Positions 48,559 to 57,125 of a stretch of DNA of 64,000 bases are shown here, piece by piece. Numbering within the stretch: position 1 is the stretch's first letter; each line of letters starts with the position of its first letter. The stretch covers positions 1-64,000 of the forward strand of contig JADKGC010000002.1 in assembly GCA_016717205.1 (NCBI GenBank), read 5' to 3'. Position numbers and translations under genes: made by a program. Below the pieces are notes generated by a model. The model was not told where the DNA came from. It saw only the letters and a program-made list of their open reading frames with translations, and ran no database searches. This stretch comes from Candidatus Flexifilum breve. Lineage in GTDB: Bacteria; Chloroflexota; Anaerolineae; Aggregatilineales; Phototrophicaceae.

Positions 48559-49242
48559 ATGACTCAACAGAGCCGCCGCCTTCAACGCAGCTATGCCCGC
48601 CGCGCCACAGCGCAAGACGAAAAAGATCTCGACCACCGTCGTCAGCCCCAACGTGATCATGATCAGGTAGTGACGCAAAACGTCGCATTTGCGCCGCCGC
48701 GCACCACGCTGCAGCGGCCGCAGACGTTGTCGTCGCGCGATGTACTGCACTTGCAGGGCGTCATCGGCAACAGCGCCGTCGCGCGCATGGTCGATCCCAA
48801 CCCGATCCGCCAATATTCTGGGCAGACCATTCAGCGCGACTTAGTCTCCAGAGAAACCAAAATCGCGGCCATCAACGCGCACATTGGCATCCTGGAGGCG
48901 GCGAAGCTCGTCCTGCGCGTGGGACACGGGGTCGTCATGCTGCCCTTCACCATCATCGATCTCCTGTCCAACTTCTGGCGCTTCAAGTCGGAGAACAGCA
49001 TCTTCCGTCCACCAACCGATGGCAAGAAGAATCGGCTCAAGAGTGCAAAATTTGCTTTTGACAACGTGCTCAATGGTGAAACGCGGCTGGTGAGCAAAAT
49101 GGCGGGTGAACCCCTCCAAGTGAAGGGCATCAACTTGGACAAGGCGCTCAAATGGGGGCCGTGGAATCTCGGCCCGTGGATTATGCGCCTGCTTAACAAG
49201 TGGATCACCAGATTGGAAAGGAAGAAGGCGAAGCTCGCCTAA
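48559..49242 (+). CDS. Protein with eCIS-cargo-like leader motif
   Basis: The start at ATG 48559, behind AAGGAAAA, gives 227 residues. The first 75 are polar and Arg/Gln-rich and end in DVLHLQGVIGNSAVARMVDP. This resembles the LQRxIGNxAVxRL motif in the N-terminal region of DUF4157 and other proteins linked to extracellular contractile injection systems. The rest (about 100-227) is basic and partly hydrophobic (LEAAKLVLRVGHGVVMLPFT, IDLLSNFWRF), with no recognised toxin or HExxH motif. No injection-system genes lie in the window. A stem-loop terminator follows at 49263. Confidence 0.7.
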   Translation: MTQQSRRLQRSYARRATAQDEKDLDHRRQPQRDHDQVVTQNVAFAPPRTTLQRPQTLSSRDVLHLQGVIGNSAVARMVDPNPIRQYSGQTIQRDLVSRETKIAAINAHIGILEAAKLVLRVGHGVVMLPFTIIDLLSNFWRFKSENSIFRPPTDGKKNRLKSAKFAFDNVLNGETRLVSKMAGEPLQVKGINLDKALKWGPWNLGPWIMRLLNKWITRLERKKAKLA

Positions 49243-49262
49243 TTTCTCATCGATAAACAAAA

Positions 49263-49285
49263 ACGGGAGCTGATGCAGCTCCCGT
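49263..49285. terminator. ACGGGAGCT hairpin, copy 2
   Basis: ACGGGAGCT and AGCTCCCGT flank GATGC, followed by CGCTTTTCCCTCTG. It lies 20 bases after the eCIS-leader gene. Confidence 0.65.
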
Positions 49286-49456
49286 CGCTTTTCCCTCTGC
49301 ACGCTCCACGATCTCGATGCTAACCCGTCTTGCTGAACAGGCGCGCAGCACTGATTTCACTATTCATAGAACAGGTGAGCTAAAATCTGTGGTACAATGC
49401 CACTGTTCGAGACGTCTGTCTTGGATATCAAGCAGGTTTGTAGAGGAGAAGTGAGT

Positions 49457-49864
49457 ATGGCAACGCAAGATCAGACCCAGAATCGTCCCTCAACCCAACC
49501 GCAGTCCACATTGAACCTGAATTCCATCATGATTGGCAGCGCCCAAGCGCAGGTGCTAGCCGACTTTTACGCCAAAGTCTTTGGTCGCCCCGCCGATATG
49601 AATGACGGCGGCTATTGGGGTTGGAAGGTGGGCAACACCTACCTGACCGTCGGTAAGCATTCGGAAATACAGGGACAAGCCAAGGAACCGGCGCGCGTCA
49701 TGCTCAACTTTGAGACGAATGCCGTTCGAGAGGAGTTTGCGCGCTTGAAACAGCTGGGCGTCAAAGTGGTCAAGGAGCCGTATGACATGGAAGGCGGCTG
49801 GATCGCCACCCTCGCTGATCCTGACGGCAACTTCCTGCAACTGATGTCGCCGTTCGAGATGTAA
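49457..49864 (+). CDS. VOC family (glyoxalase-like) protein
   Basis: From ATG 49457, behind GAGGAGAA, the 135-residue product has LNLNSIMIGSAQAQVLADFY, YWGWKVGNTYLTVGKH and GGWIATLADPDGNFLQLMSP. This is a single vicinal-oxygen-chelate module pair with the usual C-terminal DPDGNFLQL. Members include glyoxalases, dioxygenases and resistance proteins; the metal site and substrate are not clear here. Confidence 0.87.
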   Translation: MATQDQTQNRPSTQPQSTLNLNSIMIGSAQAQVLADFYAKVFGRPADMNDGGYWGWKVGNTYLTVGKHSEIQGQAKEPARVMLNFETNAVREEFARLKQLGVKVVKEPYDMEGGWIATLADPDGNFLQLMSPFEM

Positions 49865-49875
49865 AGCCAACAAAA

Positions 49876-49928
49876 ACGGGAGCTCAATCAGCTCCCGTTT
49901 CTTTTCCCTCTGTGCTCTCTGTGGTTAA
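49876..49928. terminator. Bidirectional ACGGGAGCT terminator, copy 3, with repeat tail
   Basis: ACGGGAGCT and AGCTCCCGT flank CAATC, with T-runs on the plus side and A-runs before it. It stands between convergent VOC and SerA genes. CTCTGTGCTCTCTGTGGTTA at 49908 continues the repeat and matches the ALDH linker repeat in reverse. Confidence 0.75.
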
Positions 49929-49935
49929 CCGCTTT

Positions 49936-50901
49936 TTACTTGCTCAACACGGCAGGATTCACCACATTGCGATACTGCCCCGTCGTCAGCGCGTCAACCA
50001 CGAGCTGCGCCGCTTCCACCGCGACCACGATCTGCGCGTCGTCGGTGCTGGCGGCGAGGTGCGGCGTATGCACCACCCCGGGCAAACCCACCAGCGGGTT
50101 ATCCGGCGGGGGCGGTTCCTGCGCGAACACGTCGAGCGCCGCGCCCGCCACATGACCGCTCTTGATGGCGGCGGCGAGGTCAGCTTCGTTGATCAGCGCG
50201 CCGCGCGCCGCGTCCACGATGCGTACGCCCTTCTTCATGGTGGCGAGGCTGGCCGCGTTGACCATTTCGCGCGTTTCGTCGGTCAGCAGCGCGTGCAGCG
50301 TGATGAAGTCCGCGCGGGTGAACAGATCATTCAGGCTGACCAGTTCCACGCCGAGATCCGCCGCGACGTCGGCGGTGATGTACGGGTCAAAGGCGAGCAC
50401 TTTCATCTCGAAGGCGATGGCGCGCTTGGCGACCGCGCGCCCGATGCGCCCGAAACCGACCACGCCGAGCGTCTTGCCGCGCAGTTCCACGCCCATATAC
50501 GACTTGCGATCCCACTTGCCTTCGCGCATCGAGGCGTGCGCCTGCGGGATGTGCCGGGCCAGCGCCAGCATCAAGCCGAAGGTGTGTTCGGCTGTGGAGA
50601 CGGTGTTGCCATCCGGCGTGTTCATGATGACGATGCCGCGCTTGGTCGCATCGGGGATGTCGACGTTGTCCACGCCGACGCCCGCCCGCGCGATCATCTT
50701 GAGCTTAGTCGCGACGGCCAGCGCTTCCGCGTCAATTTTGCTGGCGCTGCGGATGATGAGCGCGTCCGCGTCCGGCAGCGCGGCCAGCAGTTCGGCGCGC
50801 GTCATCTGGCCAGGGGCGGTGAACTTCAGTTCCGGCGCGCCCTTGAGCACGTCTACGGCGGAGGGATGCACGCTGTCCGGTACGAGAATGTGATAGGTCA
50901 T
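49936..50901 (-). CDS. serA: D-3-phosphoglycerate dehydrogenase, short form
   Basis: The 321-residue D-isomer 2-hydroxyacid dehydrogenase has MIARAGVGVDNVDI, the cofactor loop in LGVVGFGRIGRAVAKRA, the catalytic Arg in VDAARGALINEADL, Glu in ALDVFAQEPP and His in TPHLAAST. It lacks the ACT or allosteric domains seen in long SerA forms, so serine feedback control is not expected. It catalyses the first step of serine synthesis. It follows a class V aminotransferase gene in the same direction, separated by a REP doublet. Confidence 0.88.
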   Translation of the reverse strand: MTYHILVPDSVHPSAVDVLKGAPELKFTAPGQMTRAELLAALPDADALIIRSASKIDAEALAVATKLKMIARAGVGVDNVDIPDATKRGIVIMNTPDGNTVSTAEHTFGLMLALARHIPQAHASMREGKWDRKSYMGVELRGKTLGVVGFGRIGRAVAKRAIAFEMKVLAFDPYITADVAADLGVELVSLNDLFTRADFITLHALLTDETREMVNAASLATMKKGVRIVDAARGALINEADLAAAIKSGHVAGAALDVFAQEPPPPDNPLVGLPGVVHTPHLAASTDDAQIVVAVEAAQLVVDALTTGQYRNVVNPAVLSK

Positions 50902-50923
50902 TGGTTGCTCCTAGGCCGACACT

Positions 50924-50981
50924 GTAGGGACGCCATTCATGGCGTCCGCCTGTCAACGGACGCGATAAATCGCGTCCCTAC
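50924..50981. repeat. REPIN-like inverted REP doublet
   Basis: GTAGGGACGCCATTCATGGC and GTCC face GGACGCGATAAATCGCGTCC and CTAC. It lies between the aminotransferase and serA. Its right half is identical to 13711-13734 and 60427-60450. Confidence 0.85.
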
Positions 50982-50993
50982 ATAGAGTCGGAT

Positions 50994-52085
50994 TTACTTG
51001 ACAGTTTCCAAAAATTCGTCGAGGCCGGACAGGATTTCTTCCAGAATCGCGGGCTGCATGTCGCCCATGTGCGCGATACGGAACGTCTTGCCCTTGATCT
51101 TGCCGTAGCCCTTGTCCATTGAGAAGCCTTTGCCGCTCATGAACTTCGCCATCGCGTCGATGTCAAAGCCCTTGAGGTTGGCGACAGTCGTCACGGTGGG
51201 GGAGCGGAAGCCTTCCTGCGCGTACAGGCCGAGTCCGCGGCTGTGCGCCCAGTTGTGCGTGGTGTCGCGCATCTGCATGTGCCGCTGCCAGCGATTTTCC
51301 AGCCCTTCGGCGGCGATCGCGTCCAACTGCGCGTCGGCGGCGTACATCAGCGCGACGGGCGGCGTGGACGGCGTGTTGTCCTTCTGCGCCAGCGCTTCGA
51401 TTTCGATGAAGTCGAAATAGTAGCCGCGGTACTGAATCTGCTTGGCGCGTTCCAGCACGCGATCACTGCACGCGGCGAAGGCGATGCCCGGCGGCAGCGC
51501 GAACGCCTTCTGCGAGGAGGTCAGCGCGAAGTCGATGCCCCACTCGTCGGTGCGGAATTCCGCGCCGAGGAAACCGCTGACCGTGTCCACGAGCAGCAGC
51601 GTGTCGTCGTACTGGCGCACGACCTGCGCGATGTCGCGGATCGGGTTGGTGACGCCCGTGCTCGTCTCGTTGTGGACGACGCAGACCGCGTCATAAGTGG
51701 CCTTCTTCAGCGCGTCGGCGACCATCTCCGGCGTGTGCGCCTTGCCCCACTCGACTTCCAGCACATCGACCTGCTTGCCATTGGCGCGGCTGACTTCCGC
51801 CCACTTCTGGCTGAACGCGCCGCCGACCAGATGCAGCGCCTTTTTATCGTCACGGATGCAGTTACGCGATGCGCCTTCCCACAGCCCCGTGCCCGACGAT
51901 CCCATGACAAAAACGCGATTCTGCGTGAAAAATGCCTGACGGAGTTTGCCCTGCAAGCGGGCATACAATTCGGCGAAGGCGTTCGACCGATGCCCGATCA
52001 TCCACTGGCCTTGCGCATCCAGAATCTCAGGGCGCACTTCGACGGGACCGGGGATGACGAGGTATTTATGCTTCTCAGTTCGCAT
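50994..52085 (-). CDS. Class V aminotransferase (phosphoserine/serine-pyruvate type)
   Basis: Starting at ATG 52085, with AAGGA upstream, the 363-residue PLP enzyme has YLVIPGPVEVRPEILDA, VFVMGSSGTGLWEGASRN, HNETSTGVTNPI, LLVDTVSGFLGAEF and the Schiff-base Lys in TSSQKAFALPPG. This fits the phosphoserine/alanine-glyoxylate group. Beside serA, phosphohydroxypyruvate is the likely substrate, a SerC role carried by a non-canonical family member. This is inference. The frame open to 52283 overlaps no known domain. Confidence 0.86.
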   Translation of the reverse strand: MRTEKHKYLVIPGPVEVRPEILDAQGQWMIGHRSNAFAELYARLQGKLRQAFFTQNRVFVMGSSGTGLWEGASRNCIRDDKKALHLVGGAFSQKWAEVSRANGKQVDVLEVEWGKAHTPEMVADALKKATYDAVCVVHNETSTGVTNPIRDIAQVVRQYDDTLLLVDTVSGFLGAEFRTDEWGIDFALTSSQKAFALPPGIAFAACSDRVLERAKQIQYRGYYFDFIEIEALAQKDNTPSTPPVALMYAADAQLDAIAAEGLENRWQRHMQMRDTTHNWAHSRGLGLYAQEGFRSPTVTTVANLKGFDIDAMAKFMSGKGFSMDKGYGKIKGKTFRIAHMGDMQPAILEEILSGLDEFLETVK

Positions 52086-52210
52086 GATGTTCCTTACACT
52101 TGTGAAGGACAGAACAGAGGGAATTTTAACGCAGACGTAGGCCTCCAGACAATGACCGTGAATGACCACTCGCACGCGAGGCCAACCTGTGCAGGTTGCA
52201 TGAAGGCGGC

Positions 52211-53290
52211 TTACTCTCCGACCTGAAGTTGAAAATTTCGCTCCGTATGGAGTTCCCACACATCGATCGTGTCGCCCTCCCAACTGCTGGTATACACCAG
52301 ATACTCACCCGTCGAATTCAGGGCGATCTGGTCAATAACCGTGTTATTCGGCATGTCGCGCGTAAACACAACATCACCGGACTCGTATTCCCAGACAAAG
52401 AGTCGGCGACCCTGAGACCGGTTGTAGAAGACCAACCCGGTCAGAAAATCGGGCGGCGGAGCAGAGAAATTCAGTTGATTGAGGTAATCAGGATCAGCGT
52501 CGGTGAACGAGCGGAGCGGAGTCGTGATCCCGGTTAAAAAATCCCACCGGAACGCAGCGGTATCGTAACCAATGAATACGATCTCTGTGCCGGACTCCGT
52601 AAACATGACATCAGGCGCGATAAATCGCCAATCGGGTGCAAATAGCAGGGGTTGATCGTTATACGCCACGAGGAAATGGGTGGTCAAGTTCCAGACTGAG
52701 ATACCCCAATGCTCGTAGCCTACAGTACCATAACCATACCAACCATTACTGATAGCGATCAATTCGCTGTGGGCGTCGAAAGCAATAGCGTTGGTGGTAC
52801 AGGTGAATGCACATTGAGTGAACGCGGATGACTCACCACTGGCCAAATCGATCAGTTGAATGCCCGAACCGCCGGATCCATATTGCTTGAACGCCAGATA
52901 GCGGTTATCCGGGCTGAACTCCACATCATCGATCTTGAAGTCGAAGGCAGCGAGGGGTTCCCATGACTGATCCGCCAGATCGAATAGAGAGAGTGTCGAA
53001 CTACAGTCGGTTGCGACATTACTCGGTAGCGAACACGTGATTACGGCGATGCGGTTGCCCGTCGGATCAAAGCTCACATCTATCGAGTTCGGATGCGGGA
53101 AGAACTGAGGTTCAGCATCCGGCTCGCGCACGTCAAAAAGCCAGAGTCCATTGGTATCAACTGCGGCGAGTAAATGCTCATCGGTGGGTGACCATGCCAC
53201 TGAGCAAATTGCCTCACAGAGATTAATTTGAGCGACCCCGCTGACCGTGGTCAGCAGGGCACACAGGACGACAATTGCCACCGTACGCAC
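52211..53290 (-). CDS. Secreted WD40/TolB-like beta-propeller protein
   Basis: The 359-residue product starts at GTG 53290, with GAAGGG at the end of the preceding gene. A signal peptide (VRTVAIVVLCALLTTVSG) is followed by a propeller with AWSPTDEHLLAAVDTNGLWL, DVSFDPTGNRIAVIT and DVEFSPDNRYLAFKQY blades. Several Cys pairs suggest disulfides. GC content is clearly lower than in neighbours, so it may be acquired. It begins five bases after the beta-lactamase-fold gene and is probably cotranscribed. Confidence 0.8.
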   Translation of the reverse strand: MRTVAIVVLCALLTTVSGVAQINLCEAICSVAWSPTDEHLLAAVDTNGLWLFDVREPDAEPQFFPHPNSIDVSFDPTGNRIAVITCSLPSNVATDCSSTLSLFDLADQSWEPLAAFDFKIDDVEFSPDNRYLAFKQYGSGGSGIQLIDLASGESSAFTQCAFTCTTNAIAFDAHSELIAISNGWYGYGTVGYEHWGISVWNLTTHFLVAYNDQPLLFAPDWRFIAPDVMFTESGTEIVFIGYDTAAFRWDFLTGITTPLRSFTDADPDYLNQLNFSAPPPDFLTGLVFYNRSQGRRLFVWEYESGDVVFTRDMPNNTVIDQIALNSTGEYLVYTSSWEGDTIDVWELHTERNFQLQVGE

Positions 53291-53294
53291 GGTT

Positions 53295-54425
53295 TTACCC
53301 TTCGCAAAACTCCGGCGCGTCGACTTCTGACCAGCGATCATACACACACAGCACGTTCTCCACGACCGCCGTCCCTGCCGGGTGATTCGTCAGCACCACG
53401 ACGCCTTCATCGTGTTCGGGGAACAGGTAGAAGATCGCGTGCATGCCGCGCCCCAAGCCGTCGTGCCAGATCATTGCTTCGCCAGCTTCGGTATGATGCA
53501 CGTACACGCCAAACCCATAGGGATCGTTTTCGGTGCCTGGGTTCGACGTGAAGATCGCTTCCGCGCGGTCGTCGTGCAGCAGCGCGGCGAAGAAAGCAGC
53601 GAGATCATTGGCGGTCGTATACACGCCACCCGCCGCCTGATCGACGTGCACGACATTCGGGTACACCTCATTATTGACGGTGTACTGGGTCACCGCGCCG
53701 AGTTCCGGCGACCATTCAAATGAGCTGTGCGTCATGCCGAGCGGCTCAAACACGGTCGTCTGCATATAGTCGGCAAATGACATGCCCGTCACTTCTTCGA
53801 TCAGCAGTTGGAGCACCGTGTAGCCGCCGCCCGAATACATAAAGCGCCGTCCGGGGCTGATGATCACGCGCACAGGATCGCCCGCGATGCCATCAAGGAA
53901 CTGTTCAAGCGTGGGGATCTCATGATCGGCGGTGAAGCCCGCATAGCCTTCTGCCGACAAGCCCGCTGTGTGGCTGAGAATGCGGCGAATCGTCACCTCG
54001 TCCGGGTTGTTGCGTCCCAGTGCCGGAACTTGCCAGCGCGTCAAATAGCTGTTGACCGGGGTATCGAGGTCGAGCACACCCTCGTCGACCAGCCCGAGGA
54101 TCGCGTAAGCCGTCAGCACCTTGGAGATCGACGCCGCGGGGAACGGCGTGTCGGCGGTCACGGGCACGCCCGACTCCACATCGGTCACACCATAGCCGCC
54201 CGACCAGATCACTGAGCTGTCTTTGATCACGGCGGCAGAGAAAGCAGGAATGAAGGGGAATTCGTCGCGCACGACGGGCAGCGTCGCCTCCATTTGCGCC
54301 GCAAGCGTCTCGACCTCTTGCGCAGCGGTCGGCGCAGCGAGCAGGACAAAAGTCAGTATGCTGAACAGAATGACAAGTGAAAATAAGCGGGAACGGCCTG
54401 CACCGCGTCCGAAATTCTTAAACAT
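53295..54425 (-). CDS. Secreted serine hydrolase of beta-lactamase/PBP4-like family
   Basis: The 376-residue protein starts at ATG 54425, with AAGGAG seven bases upstream. A signal peptide (SLVILFSILTFVLLAAPTAA) leads to a serine hydrolase domain. It has the SxxK motif in AASISKVL, the tyrosine of the YxN-like motif in FMYSGGGYTVL and HDGLGRG, corresponding to the KTG-box. Such class C beta-lactamase/D,D-peptidase relatives include esterases and peptidases. It is extracytoplasmic. The substrate cannot be assigned. Confidence 0.88.
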   Translation of the reverse strand: MFKNFGRGAGRSRLFSLVILFSILTFVLLAAPTAAQEVETLAAQMEATLPVVRDEFPFIPAFSAAVIKDSSVIWSGGYGVTDVESGVPVTADTPFPAASISKVLTAYAILGLVDEGVLDLDTPVNSYLTRWQVPALGRNNPDEVTIRRILSHTAGLSAEGYAGFTADHEIPTLEQFLDGIAGDPVRVIISPGRRFMYSGGGYTVLQLLIEEVTGMSFADYMQTTVFEPLGMTHSSFEWSPELGAVTQYTVNNEVYPNVVHVDQAAGGVYTTANDLAAFFAALLHDDRAEAIFTSNPGTENDPYGFGVYVHHTEAGEAMIWHDGLGRGMHAIFYLFPEHDEGVVVLTNHPAGTAVVENVLCVYDRWSEVDAPEFCEG

Positions 54426-54534
54426 TATTGCGCTCCTTATGCCTATATACTGCACTTACTCACAGCAGCTGCACTTCGTTCAAGACCCGGCTTGGTTCGA
54501 CAACTCGTCTTCGCGTTGGCTAGAGAAAAAGAAA

Positions 54535-54563
54535 TTGACCTGTTAAAGAATCTATGCTATATT
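54535..54563 (+). promoter_or_regulatory. rho promoter
   Basis: TTGACC (54535-54540) and TATATT (54558-54563) are separated by 17 bases. The leader to the ATG is about 145 bases, rich in C and poor in visible structure, which could allow Rho to bind its own mRNA. Confidence 0.75.
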
Positions 54564-54717
54564 GACGGAAACAAGCGGTTTAGCGGCCGCGCCTGCATCC
54601 CAAAACCACAGCCTTTAACCAGAACCACATCCGTCCGCACCTTAACCCGTAGCGGCGTTAACGTACCTTTGCCTAACTTTAGTTCCTCACGACTGTAACA
54701 GGGAAAATCTAACCACG

Positions 54718-56022
54718 ATGGTCGATATTGCTCATCTCGAACCGAAAACGCTAGACGATTTGCGGCAGCTTGCCCGTGAAGCGAGCATCACTGGCTATAG
54801 CCGTATGAAGAAACAGGATCTCATGCTCGCCCTCTTGCGCGACCATGCGGAAAAACAGGGTTACAAGCTCCGAGGCGGTGTCCTCGAAATAGTCGATGAC
54901 GGGATCGGCTTCCTGCGCGCCGAGAAATACCTGCCGGGTCCCGAAGACATCTACGTCAGCCAGACGCAGATCAAACGCTTCAATCTGCGCACAGGCGACA
55001 TGGTCGTCGGACAGGTCAGAGCGCCCAAGGACTCGGAAAAGTACTACGGTCTCCTCCGCGTTGAATCGGTGAACGGCCAGAACCCCGAAGAAGCCAAGAG
55101 CCGCGCGAATTTCGAAGACCTGACCCCCATTTTCCCGCTTGAACGCTTTGACCTTGAAACCTCCGGACGTATCCTTTCCACCCGACTGCTCAACTTAATC
55201 GCCCCCATTGGCCGCGGTCAGCGTGGGTTGATTGTGTCGCCCGCCAAAGCCGGTAAAACGACCGTCCTCAAGGAAGTCGCGAACTCGATTAGCCGCAATT
55301 ATCCCGATGTCCACCTGATGATCGCCCTGATCGGCGAGCGTCCGGAAGAAGTGACGGATATGGATCGCTCGGTGGATGCGGAAGTGATCGCCTCGACCTT
55401 CGACGATCCCGTGCAGCACCATGTGCGCGTCGCCGAAATGGCGCTCAACCGCGCCAAGCGTCTGGTCGAAATTGAACGCCACGTCGTGCTGCTGCTCGAC
55501 AGCATCACCCGTCTGACGCGCGCTTACAACCTCGTCGTCCCGCCGAGCGGTCGCACGCTCACCGGCGGTCTTGATCCGTCCGCCATTCACCCGCCCAAGC
55601 GTCTGTTCGGTGCGGCGCGTAATGTCGAAGAAGGCGGCAGCCTGACGATCATCGCGACCTGCCTGGTCAACACCGGCAGCAAGATGGACGACGCCATTTA
55701 CGAAGAATTCAAGGGCACGGGTAACATGGAACTGCACCTCAGCCGTAAGCTGCAGGAACGCCGTGTGTTCCCCGCCTTCGACATCGAACAGTCCTCCACC
55801 CGTCGTGAAGAACTGCTGCTCGGGCCGGACGTGCTCCAGCGCGTCTACACCCTGCGCCGCATGTGGGGTCACCTCGCGGAAGACCAGGACCTCGGGCCAG
55901 CAGGCGCGACCGAACAGCTCCTCAACCAGATTCGCACAACTGAATCGAACGAGGAATTCCTCAACATGCTGCCGGGCAGCAGTGACCCCGGTACGTCGAG
56001 CGGTCGCAACAACCGCTACTAA
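54718..56022 (+). CDS. rho: Transcription termination factor Rho
   Basis: The 434-residue protein is a complete Rho: an N-terminal helical domain (1-50, LDDLRQLAREASITGYSRMK), RNA-binding cold-shock domain (about 55-130), and RecA-type ATPase with Walker A SPAKAGKTTVLK, LIGERPEEVTDM, Walker B HVVLLLDSITRLTRAYN and the Q/R loops in GSLTIIATCLVNTGSKMDD. It forms a hexameric RNA translocase that ends transcription. The C-terminal tail is Ser/Gly/Asn-rich. A promoter, a 145-base leader and an intrinsic terminator at 56055 are visible. Confidence 0.96.
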   Translation: MVDIAHLEPKTLDDLRQLAREASITGYSRMKKQDLMLALLRDHAEKQGYKLRGGVLEIVDDGIGFLRAEKYLPGPEDIYVSQTQIKRFNLRTGDMVVGQVRAPKDSEKYYGLLRVESVNGQNPEEAKSRANFEDLTPIFPLERFDLETSGRILSTRLLNLIAPIGRGQRGLIVSPAKAGKTTVLKEVANSISRNYPDVHLMIALIGERPEEVTDMDRSVDAEVIASTFDDPVQHHVRVAEMALNRAKRLVEIERHVVLLLDSITRLTRAYNLVVPPSGRTLTGGLDPSAIHPPKRLFGAARNVEEGGSLTIIATCLVNTGSKMDDAIYEEFKGTGNMELHLSRKLQERRVFPAFDIEQSSTRREELLLGPDVLQRVYTLRRMWGHLAEDQDLGPAGATEQLLNQIRTTESNEEFLNMLPGSSDPGTSSGRNNRY

Positions 56023-56054
56023 CCGGGCCCTGATTTTACACTCGTCAAAACCAA

Positions 56055-56080
56055 CCCCTCGCTTCAATGAGGGGTTTTTT
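56055..56080 (+). terminator. Intrinsic terminator after rho
   Basis: CCCCTC and GAGGGG flank GCTTCAAT, followed by TTTTTT. It starts 33 bases after the rho stop codon. Confidence 0.85.
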
Positions 56081-56155
56081 ATTGCCTACACCAAGTGCTC
56101 GCAACCTCTGTCTCCAGTAGACGTATAAGCTTATAGAGGCAAAGGAGCAACGCTT

Positions 56156-56518
56156 ATGTTCTTGGGGCGAAGATCATGGCGAGCGGGACGCGGTTGGCGC
56201 ATTGGTTTCGGTAGGTATTGGGGCTGGCTGATCCTCTTTGGGATATTCTGGAGTGTTACAGTCGAGCACGGTACAGGCATATTCTTTTGGCTCGTCGTGC
56301 TTGGAGTGATCCTAAATAGGATACACGGTGCGAGTCGTTGGGCAAACGCAAACACCGACGCCGAAGTTGAGAAGCGCAAGCGTGATGATCTTTCGGTTGA
56401 CGAAGATGAGGACGACGAGAAACCCAAAAACGAACCGCGTTACATCCTCGGCGACGATGGTGAACTGATCCCCGTGGATGAACTTGAGGAAAAGCCCAAG
56501 CATTCCGAGTATCTGTAG
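56156..56518 (+). CDS. Small membrane protein with acidic tail, first of pair
   Basis: The 120-residue protein has an Arg/Gly/Trp-rich start (MFLGRRSWRAGRGWRIGFGR), one long or two short hydrophobic segments (about 22-55), a charged Lys/Asp/Glu tail and RYILGDDGELIPVDELEEKP near the C-terminus. The latter closely matches the end of the 56636 gene, so they are paralogues. No known family was recognised. AAAGGAG lies upstream of the ATG. Confidence 0.72.
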   Translation: MFLGRRSWRAGRGWRIGFGRYWGWLILFGIFWSVTVEHGTGIFFWLVVLGVILNRIHGASRWANANTDAEVEKRKRDDLSVDEDEDDEKPKNEPRYILGDDGELIPVDELEEKPKHSEYL

Positions 56519-56635
56519 CACCGTTATGCCAAGCTCGTTCTTAATTTCCCCCACACCCCCAAACCTACGCGACCGCTTAGTCTCTGCTCATGCTTTAACG
56601 GTACACTGATCGGAGGTGAGTGAAGGAGTTCGGCG

Positions 56636-56974
56636 ATGTTCTGGGGATGGGGATCATGGCAGCCCGGGCGCGGAACGCGCTGGGGTGGCGGGTTTTTCTT
56701 TTTGCCACTGCTGCTCTGCTGCGGTGTGAATTGGCTGCTCAACGTGCGTGGCGGTTTAGGCTGGATCGGCATTCTGCTGGTCGTGATCGGGCTGGTCGCC
56801 GTGCTGCCGATGATCATGCGCACGGTTAACGCGGCGGGTTACCGGGCGGAAAAAGCCAAACGTGACGAGTACGGCCAAGATCCCGCGTTGGACACTGACT
56901 ATGTGCTCGGCGATGACGGTGAAATCATCCCCAGCAATGAAGTCGACAAACCCAAACGAGACGACTATGTGTAG
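56636..56974 (+). CDS. Small membrane protein with acidic tail, second of pair
   Basis: The 112-residue protein has MFWGWGSWQPGRGTRWGGGF, two hydrophobic helices (FFFLPLLLCCGVNWLL and IGILLVVIGLVAVLPM) and a tail DYVLGDDGEIIPSNEVDKPK. The start and tail motifs are shared with the 56156 gene, while the middle has diverged. The function is unknown. A good ribosome site (GAAGGAG) precedes the ATG. Confidence 0.75.
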   Translation: MFWGWGSWQPGRGTRWGGGFFFLPLLLCCGVNWLLNVRGGLGWIGILLVVIGLVAVLPMIMRTVNAAGYRAEKAKRDEYGQDPALDTDYVLGDDGEIIPSNEVDKPKRDDYV

Positions 56975-57125
56975 TCACCCGAAGAGCGCTGAACAGCGCT
57001 CTTTTTGAGTCTTCACACAAATTTCACACGATCCTTATGAAGAACTAGCCGAATGGGTAAGCCGTATCACAACGTAGATTCGTACAATTAAACAATCTCA
57101 TCAACGAGTCGAATGAAAGACGACT

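Noticed and set aside
52086..52283. Earlier start of the class V aminotransferase
   Set aside because: The extra 66 residues are not part of the fold, and AAGGA before ATG 52085 marks the start.
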